DNA of 64,000 bases, taken from the NCBI GenBank assembly GCA_016936355.1, contig JAFGYB010000018.1, forward strand, positions 62,001-126,000. Direction: 5' to 3'. The DNA comes from Bacteroidales bacterium (GTDB lineage Bacteria > Bacteroidota > Bacteroidia > Bacteroidales > F082). Position numbers and translations under genes: made by a program. Positions 18,730-28,800 of this stretch are shown here, piece after piece. The stretch's first letter is position 1. The number at the start of each line of letters is the position of its first letter. The notes under the pieces were generated by a model, which was given only the letters and a program-made list of their open reading frames with translations, searched no databases and was not told the DNA's origin.

Positions 18730-19509
18730 TTATTTTCCTTTGAACTGCGGTTTTCTTTTTTCCAGAAAAGCCTGCTTGCCTTCCCTGAAATCATCGCTGT
18801 AATAGATGGCTTTGACCGCTTCACGCGTTTCACGATCATTCGTGATTTGTTCCACCGTCCGGTAGCCCAGCTGATGAATTTGCTTTTTGATGAGCGAAAC
18901 AGTCAATGGAGCATTTTCCGTGATTTTTTTCGCCAGATCAACGGTAAAACTTTCCAGCGCTTCTTTTTCTTTCAGGTGGTTTAAAATACCCAGTTGCAGT
19001 GCTCTTTGTGCGGGTAGTACTTCGGCAGTAGCAAACAGTTCCAGGGCAGTGTTGCTGCCTACCCGTTGCAACACCCGGTTCACCTGATTGGGATTGTAGG
19101 GGGCACTGATGCGCGCCGGTGTGATGGCAAAGGAAGCTTCCGGCGAACCGATGAGAATGTCGCAGGCAAAAGTGAGTTCACAACCGCCACCCCATACGCT
19201 GCCACTGATCATGGCAATGACGATGCCGGGGAAATGTTCCACACTTCTCAGGATTTTCTCCAGTGTGTATTCATAGGGTATGGGATCCCTGGTTGCATCA
19301 GGCAACTGATCGATGCGCAGACCGGCACACCACACTTTGGCTTCGGGTTGGCTGCGGATGATGACCACCCGGCATTGTTTTTCCTCGAAATGGTGAAAAG
19401 CTTCCACGATTTCGTCCAGCATATTCAGGTTGAGCGAATTGCTCTTCCGGTCGTTATTCAGTGTGAGAAAACCGATTTGATTTTCGCAATGGGTCAGAAT
19501 ATATTTCAC
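18730..19509 (-). CDS. Crotonase family, methylmalonyl-CoA decarboxylase-like
   Basis: 259 residues, starting at GTG 19509. Over most of its length it parallels E. coli ScpB (YgfG), the methylmalonyl-CoA decarboxylase: KVWCAGLRIDQLP, RDPIPYEY, SGSVWGGGCE, ISAPYN, PAQRALQLGILNH and FLEKRKPQF. The oxyanion-hole glycine region (WGGG, about 107-109) and the tyrosine (Tyr138) are kept. In E. coli the loop reads AGHDI, with an active-site histidine; here it is AGLRI, with Leu64 in its place. Propionate pathway activity therefore needs testing; another acyl-CoA decarboxylase or hydratase role is possible. Confidence 0.7.
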   Translation of the reverse strand: MKYILTHCENQIGFLTLNNDRKSNSLNLNMLDEIVEAFHHFEEKQCRVVIIRSQPEAKVWCAGLRIDQLPDATRDPIPYEYTLEKILRSVEHFPGIVIAMISGSVWGGGCELTFACDILIGSPEASFAITPARISAPYNPNQVNRVLQRVGSNTALELFATAEVLPAQRALQLGILNHLKEKEALESFTVDLAKKITENAPLTVSLIKKQIHQLGYRTVEQITNDRETREAVKAIYYSDDFREGKQAFLEKRKPQFKGK

Positions 19510-19568
19510 TCGAATTGAATTTTTTTATTGGTGTAATCTGTTTGCAGAAAACAATTGTCCATTGTTTA

Positions 19569-19576
19569 CAAAGATA
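19569..19576 (-). promoter_or_regulatory. -7 box of the scpB-like, speE-like, tex operon
   Basis: Minus strand TATCTTTG, exact consensus, about 60 bases before the GTG at 19509. Confidence 0.55.
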
Positions 19577-19619
19577 AGAAGGAATTGTCTTGTGCTGTAA
19601 CAGAAAGAGCCGATGATGA

Positions 19620-20288
19620 TCAGGGTGTGGAAAGCGAAACCGGAAGTACTTTTCCATTGAAAAACCGGTGGCCGTTCAGGGCAAACCAGGCAATAAATTC
19701 AGCCATTTCCCCGGCCGTCAGTGGTGCCTTGTAACCCGGGAAAGCCTGTGCCAGCATTTCCGTCTGGGCAGCACCCAATGCCAATGCATTGACTTTGATT
19801 TGAAGATCGCCCAGTTCCAGCGCCAGGGTTTCTGTCAGGATGGAAAGTGCGCCCTTGCTGGCGCTGTACACGGACAATCCGGGAAATTTCACACTTCCCT
19901 GGAATCCGCCCATGCTGGTGATATTGACAATATGACTGTTCTGGTTCATCAGGGGAGTCAGAACCCGGATCAGCTTGGCAGGGGCTTTCAGGTTTACATC
20001 GAAACTTTGATTGATTTCTTCGTCGGTAAGCTCTAAAAACGGTTTGTTGACCAGCAGTCCTGCATTGTTGATCAATACATCCACGGTATCAAACTCCGCT
20101 GAAATGGCTTTCGCCAGCGGACTAAAATCCTGATGGGATAAGTCGAAAGAAAAAGGAATCAGATTGGGATGATTGCTTTCGGAATTCATGGATCTCGAAA
20201 TGGCAAAAACCCGGTATCCCTGTTTTGTCAAAAGTTCTGTCAATGCTTTTCCGATTCCTTTGCTGCCTCCGGATATAACAATGTTCAT
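19620..20288 (-). CDS. SDR family oxidoreductase
   Basis: 222 residues. Short-chain dehydrogenase with the nucleotide loop SGGSKGIGKAL at the N-terminus, LINNAGL, the catalytic Ser in NITSMGGF and the YSASK (Tyr-x3-Lys) active site. It is short for the family (about 250), with a compact C-terminus, as in many 3-oxoacyl-reductase-like proteins. Substrate not predictable. The gene stands between the scpB-like gene and a lipoprotein gene on the same strand. Confidence 0.85.
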   Translation of the reverse strand: MNIVISGGSKGIGKALTELLTKQGYRVFAISRSMNSESNHPNLIPFSFDLSHQDFSPLAKAISAEFDTVDVLINNAGLLVNKPFLELTDEEINQSFDVNLKAPAKLIRVLTPLMNQNSHIVNITSMGGFQGSVKFPGLSVYSASKGALSILTETLALELGDLQIKVNALALGAAQTEMLAQAFPGYKAPLTAGEMAEFIAWFALNGHRFFNGKVLPVSLSTP

Positions 20289-20319
20289 AATTCAAGATTT
20301 TAGTGGAGCAAACTGCAAA

Positions 20320-21051
20320 TTACTTGGGCTGATCCTTTTTCAATCCTTTTTGCAGTTGAATTTCCATTTGTTTCGAGTCGGTGGCACTAATGGTCAACAC
20401 ACCTTTCTCGCTTACCGTAATGGCAATGGCGTATTTGGGCTGGTTGGGTGCTCCCGGTTCAAAATTCATATAGGCCACTCCTTTGATGATGTCTTCATTT
20501 TTGGCGCCTGCATTCATTTCACGAATGGTTTTGTATTCCGGAGTCATAGGAACACGAGCCCGGGCAGCGATTATGGCAGCTTGTTTCATGGCATTTTCGT
20601 AGTTGCCTTTGTATACCATCAGTAAAGAGTTAAACCCTTCGTCGGGATTAGATTCGGACGTAGTCTGCGAATAATCACTGTCGATGGTCATATTTACCGG
20701 AGTGCTCAACCCCAGTCGTATAGCCCAGTTGGGTAGGCTGCTGGCCGGATGATAATTGGTGGAACGGGCCACTTTTCTTCCCAGTGTTTTGTTGATGGCA
20801 TCCATCAGTTTTTGGGCCTCTGCTTCCGTAATTTTTCCGGCATCACGTTCCGCTTTCACTTTGTTCAGCTCTTGTTCCAGACTGTCCATCAGTTTGATGG
20901 CGTTGTCCACTTTGTTGATGCTGCTGTTAAACGTGTGCAGTTTGTCCTGAAACTTGTCCGAGTCGTCTTTTTTTTGATCCTGATGGCAGGAACTCAGCAT
21001 CATGGCAGAGATGAAAAGGAAGGGGATGTAGAAAATATTTTTTCGGATCAT
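20320..21051 (-). CDS. Hypothetical lipoprotein
   Basis: 243 residues. The signal peptide ends in MMLSSC, a lipobox. A predicted coiled coil follows (about 35-90, FQDKLHTFNSSINKVDN through AQKLMDAINKTLG), then a globular part with TIREMNAGAKNEDIIKGVAYM and YAIAITVSEKGVLTISATDS. I do not recognise the family. Probably an envelope protein of Bacteroidetes. A -7 box lies at 21131-21138. Confidence 0.7.
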   Translation of the reverse strand: MIRKNIFYIPFLFISAMMLSSCHQDQKKDDSDKFQDKLHTFNSSINKVDNAIKLMDSLEQELNKVKAERDAGKITEAEAQKLMDAINKTLGRKVARSTNYHPASSLPNWAIRLGLSTPVNMTIDSDYSQTTSESNPDEGFNSLLMVYKGNYENAMKQAAIIAARARVPMTPEYKTIREMNAGAKNEDIIKGVAYMNFEPGAPNQPKYAIAITVSEKGVLTISATDSKQMEIQLQKGLKKDQPK

Positions 21052-21130
21052 TTATTTTAGCTTAGTCATGAACGATCAGTTTGTTCCGCTTGAAAACATA
21101 TTCCATTCATGGATGAGTCAATTTGATTCT

Positions 21131-21138
21131 CAAATGTA
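21131..21138 (-). promoter_or_regulatory. -7 box of the hypothetical lipoprotein gene
   Basis: Minus strand TACATTTG, exact consensus, 80 bases before the ATG at 21051. Confidence 0.45.
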
Positions 21139-21245
21139 AGATAAATTCAAAAAAAATCTTTCGGTCTTTTCCGACAGATATTAAAAATTTATAAACAATG
21201 AGCAGGTGATTCGTGCTGGTTCTTTACGGATGTGGCATTATTTAT

Positions 21246-21253
21246 TAATTTTG
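21246..21253 (+). promoter_or_regulatory. Promoter of the DUF4783-nadC-yihY operon
   Basis: TAATTTTG, exact consensus, with TTTA at 21223-21226 as a weak -33 element (spacer 19). ATG at 21273. Confidence 0.55.
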
Positions 21254-21272
21254 AACAAAAATTAACCAGACA

Positions 21273-21668
21273 ATGAGTGGAAAATTTTTTGTACTGACGG
21301 CTGTTTTGTTTCTCTTCGGAGGAGTACAACAACAAAGCAGAGATCAGGTAAAAAACGATGTTGTAAAAACCTGTTCCACAGGTGACCTGTCATTTATAGA
21401 CCTTTATTTTCAGGGATTTGTAGTGGCCCATATACCCGGCAGCAATGGTTTAACATCGGCAGAACGTTGCCGTTCGCTACTCAAAACATTTTTCAATACC
21501 CATCCGGCAAGCCAATTTATTTTGCGTGAAACCGGCATGTCGGGTCAGAATTATTTTCTGATTGGGACTTTTCACAGCGGAAAGAGGAAGTGGAACATGT
21601 ATTTCATGCTCTCACCGCAAAATGGGCAGTATCAACTGCAGCAAATCGATATACAGGATATTTCCTAA
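21273..21668 (+). CDS. DUF4783 family periplasmic protein
   Basis: 131 residues with an N-terminal signal peptide (MSGKFFVLTAVLFLFGGV). The mature part follows the DUF4783 pattern: a helix with GDLSFIDLYFQGFVVAHIPG, SAERCRSLLKTFFNTHPASQF, then beta strands FLIGTFHSGKRKWNMYFML. This is an NTF2-like small fold without known function. In Bacteroidetes it is regularly found next to nadC, as here, 16 bases upstream. Probably exported; no lipobox cysteine is evident. Confidence 0.75.
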   Translation: MSGKFFVLTAVLFLFGGVQQQSRDQVKNDVVKTCSTGDLSFIDLYFQGFVVAHIPGSNGLTSAERCRSLLKTFFNTHPASQFILRETGMSGQNYFLIGTFHSGKRKWNMYFMLSPQNGQYQLQQIDIQDIS

Positions 21669-21684
21669 AAATCAATCAATAATT

Positions 21685-22539
21685 ATGCGCATGAGTCTGG
21701 AAGAGTTGATCCAATTGGCATTGGATGAGGATTTGGGTAACGGAGATCATACTTCAAGAGCTACCATTCCCCTTGGGGTACAAGGAACATCCCAACTGAT
21801 TGCCAAGGAAAAGGGAATCCTCTCCGGGATTCAGGTGGCTGAGAAAGTATTTCATACGGTAGATGCAACTCTTCGGGTGAAGCCATTGAAAACTGATGGC
21901 GATCCGGTGCTGCCTGGTGATGTGTTGATGGAAATAACGGGCAGTTCGTTGTCGATGCTGTCGGCGGAAAGGACAGCCCTCAATTTTTTACAGCGTATGA
22001 GTGGAATTGCTACATATACCCATTCTCTGGTTCAGAAACTACAGGGCCTGAACACCTTGCTGCTCGATACCCGGAAGACCACAGCGTTGAACCGAATCGT
22101 AGAAAAAATGGCTGTCACACACGGAGGAGGTGTGAATCACCGGTTTGGTTTATACGATATGATCATGATCAAGGACAATCATATTGATTTTGCCGGAGGT
22201 GTGGAGCAGGCCATTCATCGGGTTCGCGACTATCTGACAAAAAATAAACTGAATCTGAAAATCGAAATTGAAGCCCGTTCGTTTGAGGAACTGGATCAGA
22301 TTTTAAAAGCAGGGGATGTGGACCGGATTATGCTGGACAATTTTACCCCCGCTGATCTGAAAAAAGCATTGGCTAAAATTGACGGAAAATATGAAACCGA
22401 AGCATCCGGTGGCATAACGGAAGATACGCTTCGGGCTTATGCTGAAACGGGAGTGGATTATATTTCGGTAGGAGCGCTTACCCACCGGATTAAAAGCTTA
22501 GATATCAGTATGAAAGCTGCAGGGGACAGACAGAAATGA
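21685..22539 (+). CDS. nadC: Nicotinate-nucleotide pyrophosphorylase (quinolinate phosphoribosyltransferase)
   Basis: 284 residues from ATG 21685 (a second ATG at 21691 is also possible). Converts quinolinate and PRPP to nicotinate mononucleotide in de novo NAD synthesis. Seen: LDEDLGNGDHTS at the start, SAERTALNFLQRMSGIAT, DTRKTTALNR (quinolinate-binding Arg/Lys), HGGGVNHRFGLYDMIMIKDNH, and IEIEARSFEE. The start was placed here because the family begins with this helix; an open frame reaching back to 21562 lies inside the previous gene. Overlaps the next gene by 4 bases (ATGA). Confidence 0.95.
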   Translation: MRMSLEELIQLALDEDLGNGDHTSRATIPLGVQGTSQLIAKEKGILSGIQVAEKVFHTVDATLRVKPLKTDGDPVLPGDVLMEITGSSLSMLSAERTALNFLQRMSGIATYTHSLVQKLQGLNTLLLDTRKTTALNRIVEKMAVTHGGGVNHRFGLYDMIMIKDNHIDFAGGVEQAIHRVRDYLTKNKLNLKIEIEARSFEELDQILKAGDVDRIMLDNFTPADLKKALAKIDGKYETEASGGITEDTLRAYAETGVDYISVGALTHRIKSLDISMKAAGDRQK

Positions 22540-23510
22540 GTTTTGCTAAAAACATAGAAAGATTTTTTCATCGACTCCACATTCGGACCCGATACAAACT
22601 AAGAAGAGTAGTCCTCCCGGGATTTGGAGGGGCTCCGCTTTACGACGTACTGGCGGTATTCTTTCGGGGAATTTTTAATGGCGTTGTTACGTATCGTGCT
22701 GCTGCCATTGCCTTTAACTTTTTTCTGGCCATGGTCCCGTTTGTATTGTTTTTGTTTACGCTGATCCCGTTCATGACCAGTGATCATTACCAGATTTATT
22801 TGCTGGACCTGATCTCAGAAGTCTTGCCTTCCAATATTTTTCAGATGGTAAAAAGTACGGTGGTGGAAGTCATCAGCCGGCCGCATCAGGGATTGTTGTC
22901 CATTGTCTTTTTTACTGCCATCTATTTTGCCACCAACGGGGTTAATGCCATTATTGAAGGATTTAACCAGAGTTACCATCGCCCCGAAACCCGTCCCTGG
23001 TGGAAACAGTTTCTGGTTGCTTTTTTACTGATGCTGGTGCTTTCGTTGCTCACGTTTGTGTCGTTTACCTTGTTGGGTTTTGGTGAATACCTGGTTCGCG
23101 GACTCATCAGTCATGAACTGCTCACCAGCAAATTTTCCATTTTCCTGATGCAGTTGCTTCGGTGGTTCATTATCTTGTTTACCACCATGTTAAGCGTGTC
23201 AATCCTGTTTTATTTCGGGCAACTGAAAACATTAAAATCCATCAAATACATGTTTTTTACGGTGGGATCGCTTTCCACAACCGTATTGTTCCTGGTGGGG
23301 GGATTGATGCTGAAGTTGTATTTCGAAAACTTCTCGCGGTACAACCTGTTGTACGGCTCCATCGGATCACTGATCATCCTGATGGTGTGGGTGTATTATA
23401 ACTCGCTGATGATTCTGGTGGGCTTTGAGCTGGACTATAGCATTAAGATCTCTCAGGAACACAAAATCATTCAGGACCAAATACTGGATGATCATTCAAC
23501 CACCGAATAA
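22536..23510 (+). CDS. YihY/BrkB family inner-membrane protein
   Basis: 324 residues with six predicted membrane helices. Conserved YihY features: VTYRAAAIAFNFFLAMVPF near residue 50, FATNGVNAIIEGFNQSY, and the C-terminal ILMVWVYYNSLMILVGFELDYS. Once mislabelled as RNase BN; the true function is unknown, with an envelope role suspected. Last gene of the DUF4783-nadC operon by 4-base overlap. Confidence 0.88.
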   Translation: MSFAKNIERFFHRLHIRTRYKLRRVVLPGFGGAPLYDVLAVFFRGIFNGVVTYRAAAIAFNFFLAMVPFVLFLFTLIPFMTSDHYQIYLLDLISEVLPSNIFQMVKSTVVEVISRPHQGLLSIVFFTAIYFATNGVNAIIEGFNQSYHRPETRPWWKQFLVAFLLMLVLSLLTFVSFTLLGFGEYLVRGLISHELLTSKFSIFLMQLLRWFIILFTTMLSVSILFYFGQLKTLKSIKYMFFTVGSLSTTVLFLVGGLMLKLYFENFSRYNLLYGSIGSLIILMVWVYYNSLMILVGFELDYSIKISQEHKIIQDQILDDHSTTE

Positions 23511-23600
23511 TTCCCGTGTTCTTATGTCATCTCCTGTTATTTTGTGGTTAATTTAGCAGAGTTTTACGAAACGGATCACTGAAAAGGGGAGATTAATGAT

Positions 23601-24002
23601 ATGGAATATCTCGGTTCTTGCTTGTGTAAAGGTGTTAAATTTAAAGTAATTGGCGAATTTGAGCAATTTTATCTGTGTCATTGCAGGTATTGTAGAAAAG
23701 ACACGGGCTCTGTCCATGCGGCCAATCTTTTTTCATCAACTGCTCAACTTGAATGGATAAAACGGGATACGAAAATTCAAACTTTCCGACCGTACAAAAG
23801 CAATCATGAAAAGGCGTTTTGCACCAACTGCGGTTCGGCATTACCCCATTTGGAAATGGACGATACGCTTTTGGTGGTGCCTGCCGGGAGCCTGGATACT
23901 CCCTTGAATATGAGACCCGACGGTCATATTTTCATGTCCAACAAAGCTGACTGGGATGAATCTCTTGAAACAATAAAAAAATTCGACCGGTTACCGGAAT
24001 AA
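23601..24002 (+). CDS. GFA-domain (CENP-V type) zinc protein
   Basis: 133 residues. The cysteine pattern of the glutathione-dependent formaldehyde-activating family is complete: SCLC (Cys7, Cys9), LCHCRYC (Cys26, Cys28, Cys31) and FCTNCGS. These bind two zinc ions. Members of this small fold are rarely true formaldehyde-activating enzymes; the substrate here is unknown. Isolated gene. Confidence 0.85.
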   Translation: MEYLGSCLCKGVKFKVIGEFEQFYLCHCRYCRKDTGSVHAANLFSSTAQLEWIKRDTKIQTFRPYKSNHEKAFCTNCGSALPHLEMDDTLLVVPAGSLDTPLNMRPDGHIFMSNKADWDESLETIKKFDRLPE

Positions 24003-24152
24003 TAAGTAATGAGCTGCTCTTTCATTACTCTACTTTGAATGCCCTTTATTTCTCCCGAAAACATTTTTCAGACTTGTGTTTTATCCCGAAATCCAATTCA
24101 ATTTGTTTGATTGGAATTTTTTTATGATATTTGAGGGTACCAATTGAATCCT

Positions 24153-24287
24153 TTGAAAACCAAAACAATCGAAAAATATTTCACAACCGATAGAATTAAT
24201 GCGCTTGTTAAGCCGGAACTGTTTCGTGGTTTCCGTATAAAACGGGTAAACAAGACGAAAAAAACAAATAATTATTGAAAACCAAAA
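24153..24287 (+). repeat. 13-nt direct repeat (TTGAAAACCAAAA) at 24153-24165 and 24275-24287
   Basis: Two exact copies 122 bases apart, both in the otherwise empty 24003-24295 stretch; the second ends 8 bases before the outer-membrane protein start. Could be regulatory or a small duplication. Confidence 0.45.
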
Positions 24288-24295
24288 TTTGAATA

Positions 24296-24859
24296 ATGAA
24301 AAAAAATTACTTTAAAACTGTATTTATTGCATTTTTGGCTCTGATCACGTTGCCTGCAATCGGGCAACACAAGGAAAGTAAATGGGATTTCCGAATCGGG
24401 GCCGGCTATTCCATTCTGGGCTCCGGAGATTACCATACCTTCAATTACGAAAACGAGCTAAACTACAGAATGAATCCTTATTTTACAGCTTCCGCCTCTT
24501 TTGATATGGGCAAAAGTATCACAGGGATTTCCGGAACTGCCTCTTTCAAGCAGGGTAATTTGAATATCTTTCTGTCTCCTTTCAAAAACACCAAAAAAAA
24601 TGATTTCAGAGTGGGCACAGGACTGACGTTTTATACCATTACGGATGCCTATGAGATAGCCTCATATTATGAAAATGGAGTGCTGGTATGCACGGATTAC
24701 TCATTTGACAGCAGAAACTCTTACGGATACAACATCATTTTTGAGAATTCCTATTGGTTAACCGAAAAAATGATGCTTGGGGTTAAGCTATATACACAGT
24801 ATTATTTTAATGATGATATCAACACAGGTATCTTGCTTAAATTGGGATTTAAATGGTGA
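24296..24859 (+). CDS. Small exported beta-barrel-like protein
   Basis: 187 residues. Signal peptide MKKNYFKTVFIAFLALI, cleaved after AIGQ. The mature part is made of short alternating strands (FRIGAGYSILGSGDY, PYFTASASFDMGKS, FRVGTGLTFYTI) and ends in GILLKLGFKW, the aromatic-terminated last strand seen in outer-membrane barrels. No family recognised. Function unknown. Confidence 0.65.
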   Translation: MKKNYFKTVFIAFLALITLPAIGQHKESKWDFRIGAGYSILGSGDYHTFNYENELNYRMNPYFTASASFDMGKSITGISGTASFKQGNLNIFLSPFKNTKKNDFRVGTGLTFYTITDAYEIASYYENGVLVCTDYSFDSRNSYGYNIIFENSYWLTEKMMLGVKLYTQYYFNDDINTGILLKLGFKW

Positions 24860-24928
24860 AAAGACAACGGTTAAGAAAAGCTGAATTCCTCAACTGGAGT
24901 TAACCTAAGAAAACACAAACTCAGAATT

Positions 24929-25777
24929 ATGAAAAAGAGTCTATTAGACACAATTATACGCTATGTTGGTGCTGGAACCGTAATTGAAGCCTTGCGAAAA
25001 GCTTGTTATTTTTTGTCCAATATTTTTGAAGCACTGTTTGGTGTCAGCGACAGTCTGGAACCGCCGAGGTGTATGTCGGTAGAGGGGCGCAGGAATTACA
25101 GCAAAATCGGTAACGAGTTTTTAGGCTATTTTGTTGAACTGGGAGGACTAAAGAAAACGGATCGTATCCTGGATGTGGGTAGCGGGATTGGTCGTATGTC
25201 TTTGCCTATTGCCCGATATCTTTCAAAAGAAGGTAGTTATGAAGGAATCGACATCATTAACTACGGGGTTCGTTGGTGTCAGAAGAAGATCACGCCCCGA
25301 TACCCGAATGTTTGGTTTCAACGGGTTGACGTATACAATAAAACATACCATCGTAAAGGCAAACAAAAGGCCTCGGAATATAAGTTCCCTTATGGAGATG
25401 ACTCCTTCGATTTTGTATTGCTCACTTCAGTGTTTACCCACATGTTGCCTGTCGATCTGGAAAATTATCTGTCCGAGATCTCAAGAGTGTTGAAAAAGGA
25501 CGGTAAATGCCTGATTACTTACTTTTTATTGAACGACGAATCGTTGGATTATATTGAAAAGAAACAAAGCAGACTGGCCTTTAATTATTGGTACGAAGAA
25601 TGCCGTATCGAAGACAAAGAGGTACCCGAAGTGGCCATTGCCTATGAGGAAAGTAGGATACGAAAGCTGTATGAACAGAATACCCTAAAGATTGTAGACT
25701 CCATACACTACGGAGCGTGGTGTGGACGGGAAAAGTTTTTGAGTTTTCAGGATATTATTGTAGCCCAAAAACTTTAA
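24929..25777 (+). CDS. Class I SAM-dependent methyltransferase
   Basis: 282 residues. Motif I ILDVGSGIGRMSLPIA at about 76-91, motif II YEGIDII, and motif IV with DSFDFVLLTSVFTHML and LSEISRVLKKDGK, a methyltransferase type 11 layout. The N-terminal 60 residues, including LDTIIRYVGAGTVIEALRKACYF, are amphipathic and could bind membrane or lipid. Substrate unknown: small molecule, lipid or glycan precursor. Confidence 0.8.
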   Translation: MKKSLLDTIIRYVGAGTVIEALRKACYFLSNIFEALFGVSDSLEPPRCMSVEGRRNYSKIGNEFLGYFVELGGLKKTDRILDVGSGIGRMSLPIARYLSKEGSYEGIDIINYGVRWCQKKITPRYPNVWFQRVDVYNKTYHRKGKQKASEYKFPYGDDSFDFVLLTSVFTHMLPVDLENYLSEISRVLKKDGKCLITYFLLNDESLDYIEKKQSRLAFNYWYEECRIEDKEVPEVAIAYEESRIRKLYEQNTLKIVDSIHYGAWCGREKFLSFQDIIVAQKL

Positions 25778-25862
25778 ATACAGGAGACTGCTTTCGCAGA
25801 AATTATGAGTCTCTCAGCAAAACAAAACTAAGAATTCTTCATCCTTAGTTATTGATTTTCGG

Positions 25863-28800
25863 TTATATCCATTTCACCAGCGGAAAGTCCATCCTCGTGG
25901 TCAGCAGTTTATGCTTGGGATACATTCGGAAAGCATAGTTGATTTTTCCCGAATTGGTGAGTGGGAAATTACAGGAATACACATAGTTGTTGTCTTCGGT
26001 TTTTTCGGGTTCAAGACTGTGCTTTTCCATGATTTTGTCAATGTCACCATTAGTTTTATGTCCCATGATGATCTCAATTCCCACGTCTTCGCTGGTAAGT
26101 CCGGCCAGATCAAGGGTGATTCGGGCCATGAAGTTCCTGCCAAAGGCCACCGGTCCTTTCTTGGTGTCGGGAACACTGACGGATTCCACGCTGATCTGAT
26201 CCCAGGCTTCCAGTACCTTTTCTTTCCAGAAAGTTAGTTTTCGGGTGTTCTGGTAATGATCTTCTTTCATGATTCTTCCGTTCTCGATCAGTGTAGTGTA
26301 GAATCGCTCTTCGTAATCCTTCAGCATGCGCTGCATCGTGAATTGAGGAGCAATTTTGGAAATGGTATTTTTGATGCGGGAGACCCATTCGGTGGAGATG
26401 CCGTCCTTGTCTTGTTTAAAATATGTTGGGATAATTTCCGATTCCAGCGTGTTGTATATGATCTCGGCATCCAGTTGATCCTGAAGCCCCTGGTCTTCAT
26501 AGGTACGGGTTTCGGTCACAGCCCAGCCGGCATCCGGTTTGTAGCCCTCAGCCCACCAACCGTCCAGCACGGAGAAGTTGATCACGCCATTCATAATGGC
26601 TTTTTCACCGCTGGTTCCGGAAGCTTCCAGAGGCCGTGTAGGTGTGTTGAGCCATACGTCCACGCCACTGGTGAGCATCTTGCCCATGATCATGTCGTAG
26701 TTTTCCAGGAAAATGATTCGTCCCACAAATTCTTCTCTTTTGGAAACTTCGATGATAAATTTGATCAGGTCCTGACCGGCCTTATCAGCCGGATGGGCTT
26801 TTCCTGCAAATACAAAGATTACCGGATGATTGTTTACGATTCGTGCCAACCGGTTCAGATCGTTAAACAAAAGATGGGCGCGCTTGTACGTAGCAAAACG
26901 CCGGGCAAAACCAAAGATCAGTGCGTTTTCATGGATGTGTTTTACTGATTCAATTGCCAGGCGCGGACTTTCCTGCCGATCGGTCAGATCATGCTGAATA
27001 CGTTCCTTTACATAGGAAACCAGTCCTTTCTTGATTTGTTTTCTGATCTCCCAGATTTTCTCATCGGAGATGTCGTAGATGTTTTCCCAGTGTTTCTCAT
27101 CGTACTGGTGTGACGGGAATTCATCGTCAAAAGTCTGCTGATACAAATCCTGCCATATTTTGTCTGTCCAGGTGTAATAGTGTACCCCGTTGGTTACATA
27201 GCCGATGTGCATTTCTTCTTCATAATATCCGGGATACATGGGTTTGAACATTTCACGCGAAACCCTTCCATGAATTTTACTTACTCCGTTGACCCCTCTG
27301 GAACAATTGGTGGCGAGTACACTCATTGAGAATTTCTCATTGCTATCCTTTGGTTTAAACCGGCCAAGCCCGATAAAGTCATTCCAGGAAAGAGAGAAAA
27401 TTTCAGCAAAATGCGAGAGATACGCCCTGATGAGGTGTTCCTCGAAACTGTCGTGCCCGGCCGGAACCGGTGTGTGCGTGGTAAACAGGGATGTGGCCCT
27501 CACGTATTCCAGTGCTGCTGCAAAAGTGAGGTGTTCTTCTTCGATGAGGCATTTGATTCTTTCCAGTCCGATGAAGGCCGAATGCCCCTCATTGATGTGG
27601 AAAATATCCGGTTCCATTCTCAGCTGCTGCAACAGCCGGATGCCACCAAGCCCCAGAAGCATCTCCTGTTTCAGTCGGTGCTCGCTGTCGCCACCGTACA
27701 ACTGAGCTGTGAGTTTCCGGTCCTCCTCGTTGTTGTCGTTGATGTTGGTGTCCATCAGGTACAGCGGAATCCGGCCTACATCCAGCCTCCATATTTTGGC
27801 TTTTACGATTCTTCCGGGAAGTGCCAGCGCCACCCGCATGGAGTTGCCGTTTTCATCTTTGACAGCGTTCAGCGGCAGCTGATTCACATCCTGAATGGAA
27901 TATTCTGCAATCTGATCACCCAGGTGACTGATGATTTGCTTGAAATAACCCTGGCGATACATCAAACCAATGGCTACCATGTTCTTGTTTGAATCGCTGG
28001 CTTGTTTCAGGTAATCGCCGGCCAGAATGCCCAGTCCTCCGGAATAAGTTTTTATGCTGTTGTGTAAGCCATATTCCATGCTGAAATAGGCAATTTTTGA
28101 TTTTTCTTCAACGGGAGTATTGATGTAGTTATGGAATCGTTCGTATACACTGTTGAGCTTATTCAGAAATTGTTTGTCGGAACCCAACCGGTTGATTTTT
28201 TCCAGTGAAAGAGTCTCCAGTAATAATGCCGGATTTCTTTCCGCTACTTCCCATTGTTCCGGATCAATATTGGCAAACAGGTCTGTAGCTCCAGTGTCCC
28301 AGGACCACCACAAGTTGTAGGCCAGTTCTTTGAGTGCCTTCAATGAATCGGGTAAAACAGGTTCTACGATGATTCTGTTCCAGTTAGGTGTGTTACCGTC
28401 GGAAGAAGCTTCGATCAACTGTGTTTCCGGCATCATCCACTGAGTATCCTTGGCTTCTTTTCTTCTTCTTGCCACCTGTAGAGCCTGAGCCCAGGCGTTG
28501 ATGTAATTCTCCCCCAGGTTTTCCCAAAGGAGAAACAGAGAAATCGACCGGGCCTCCTTGGCCGTGTTATCCCGGTTGCCGTCAAGCATGTAGTCTCTGA
28601 TGATTACCGCCATTGTCCTGACACTATCTTCATCGGTTTTTCCCTTACGATCCAGTACCTGTATCGAATTGTGTTCTATCTGGGTATGCTGATTAATCCA
28701 GGTTCCAAAACCGGCGTATGTTGTGGTGATGGTGGGAATTCCAAATGCAATGCTTTCCATGGGAGTATACCCCCAGGGTTCGTAATAGGAAGGGAATACA

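Noticed and set aside
24134-24277. Short plus-strand frame (KTIEKYFTTDRINALVKPEL...) in the gap before the small outer-membrane protein
   Set aside because: Only a TTG start, no recognisable family, and it spans a 13-nt direct repeat; may be chance or a remnant.
25826-25850. AACTAAG / CTTAGTT hairpin as terminator between the methyltransferase and glycogen genes
   Set aside because: Weak 7-bp A/T-rich stem with an 11-base loop and no T run.
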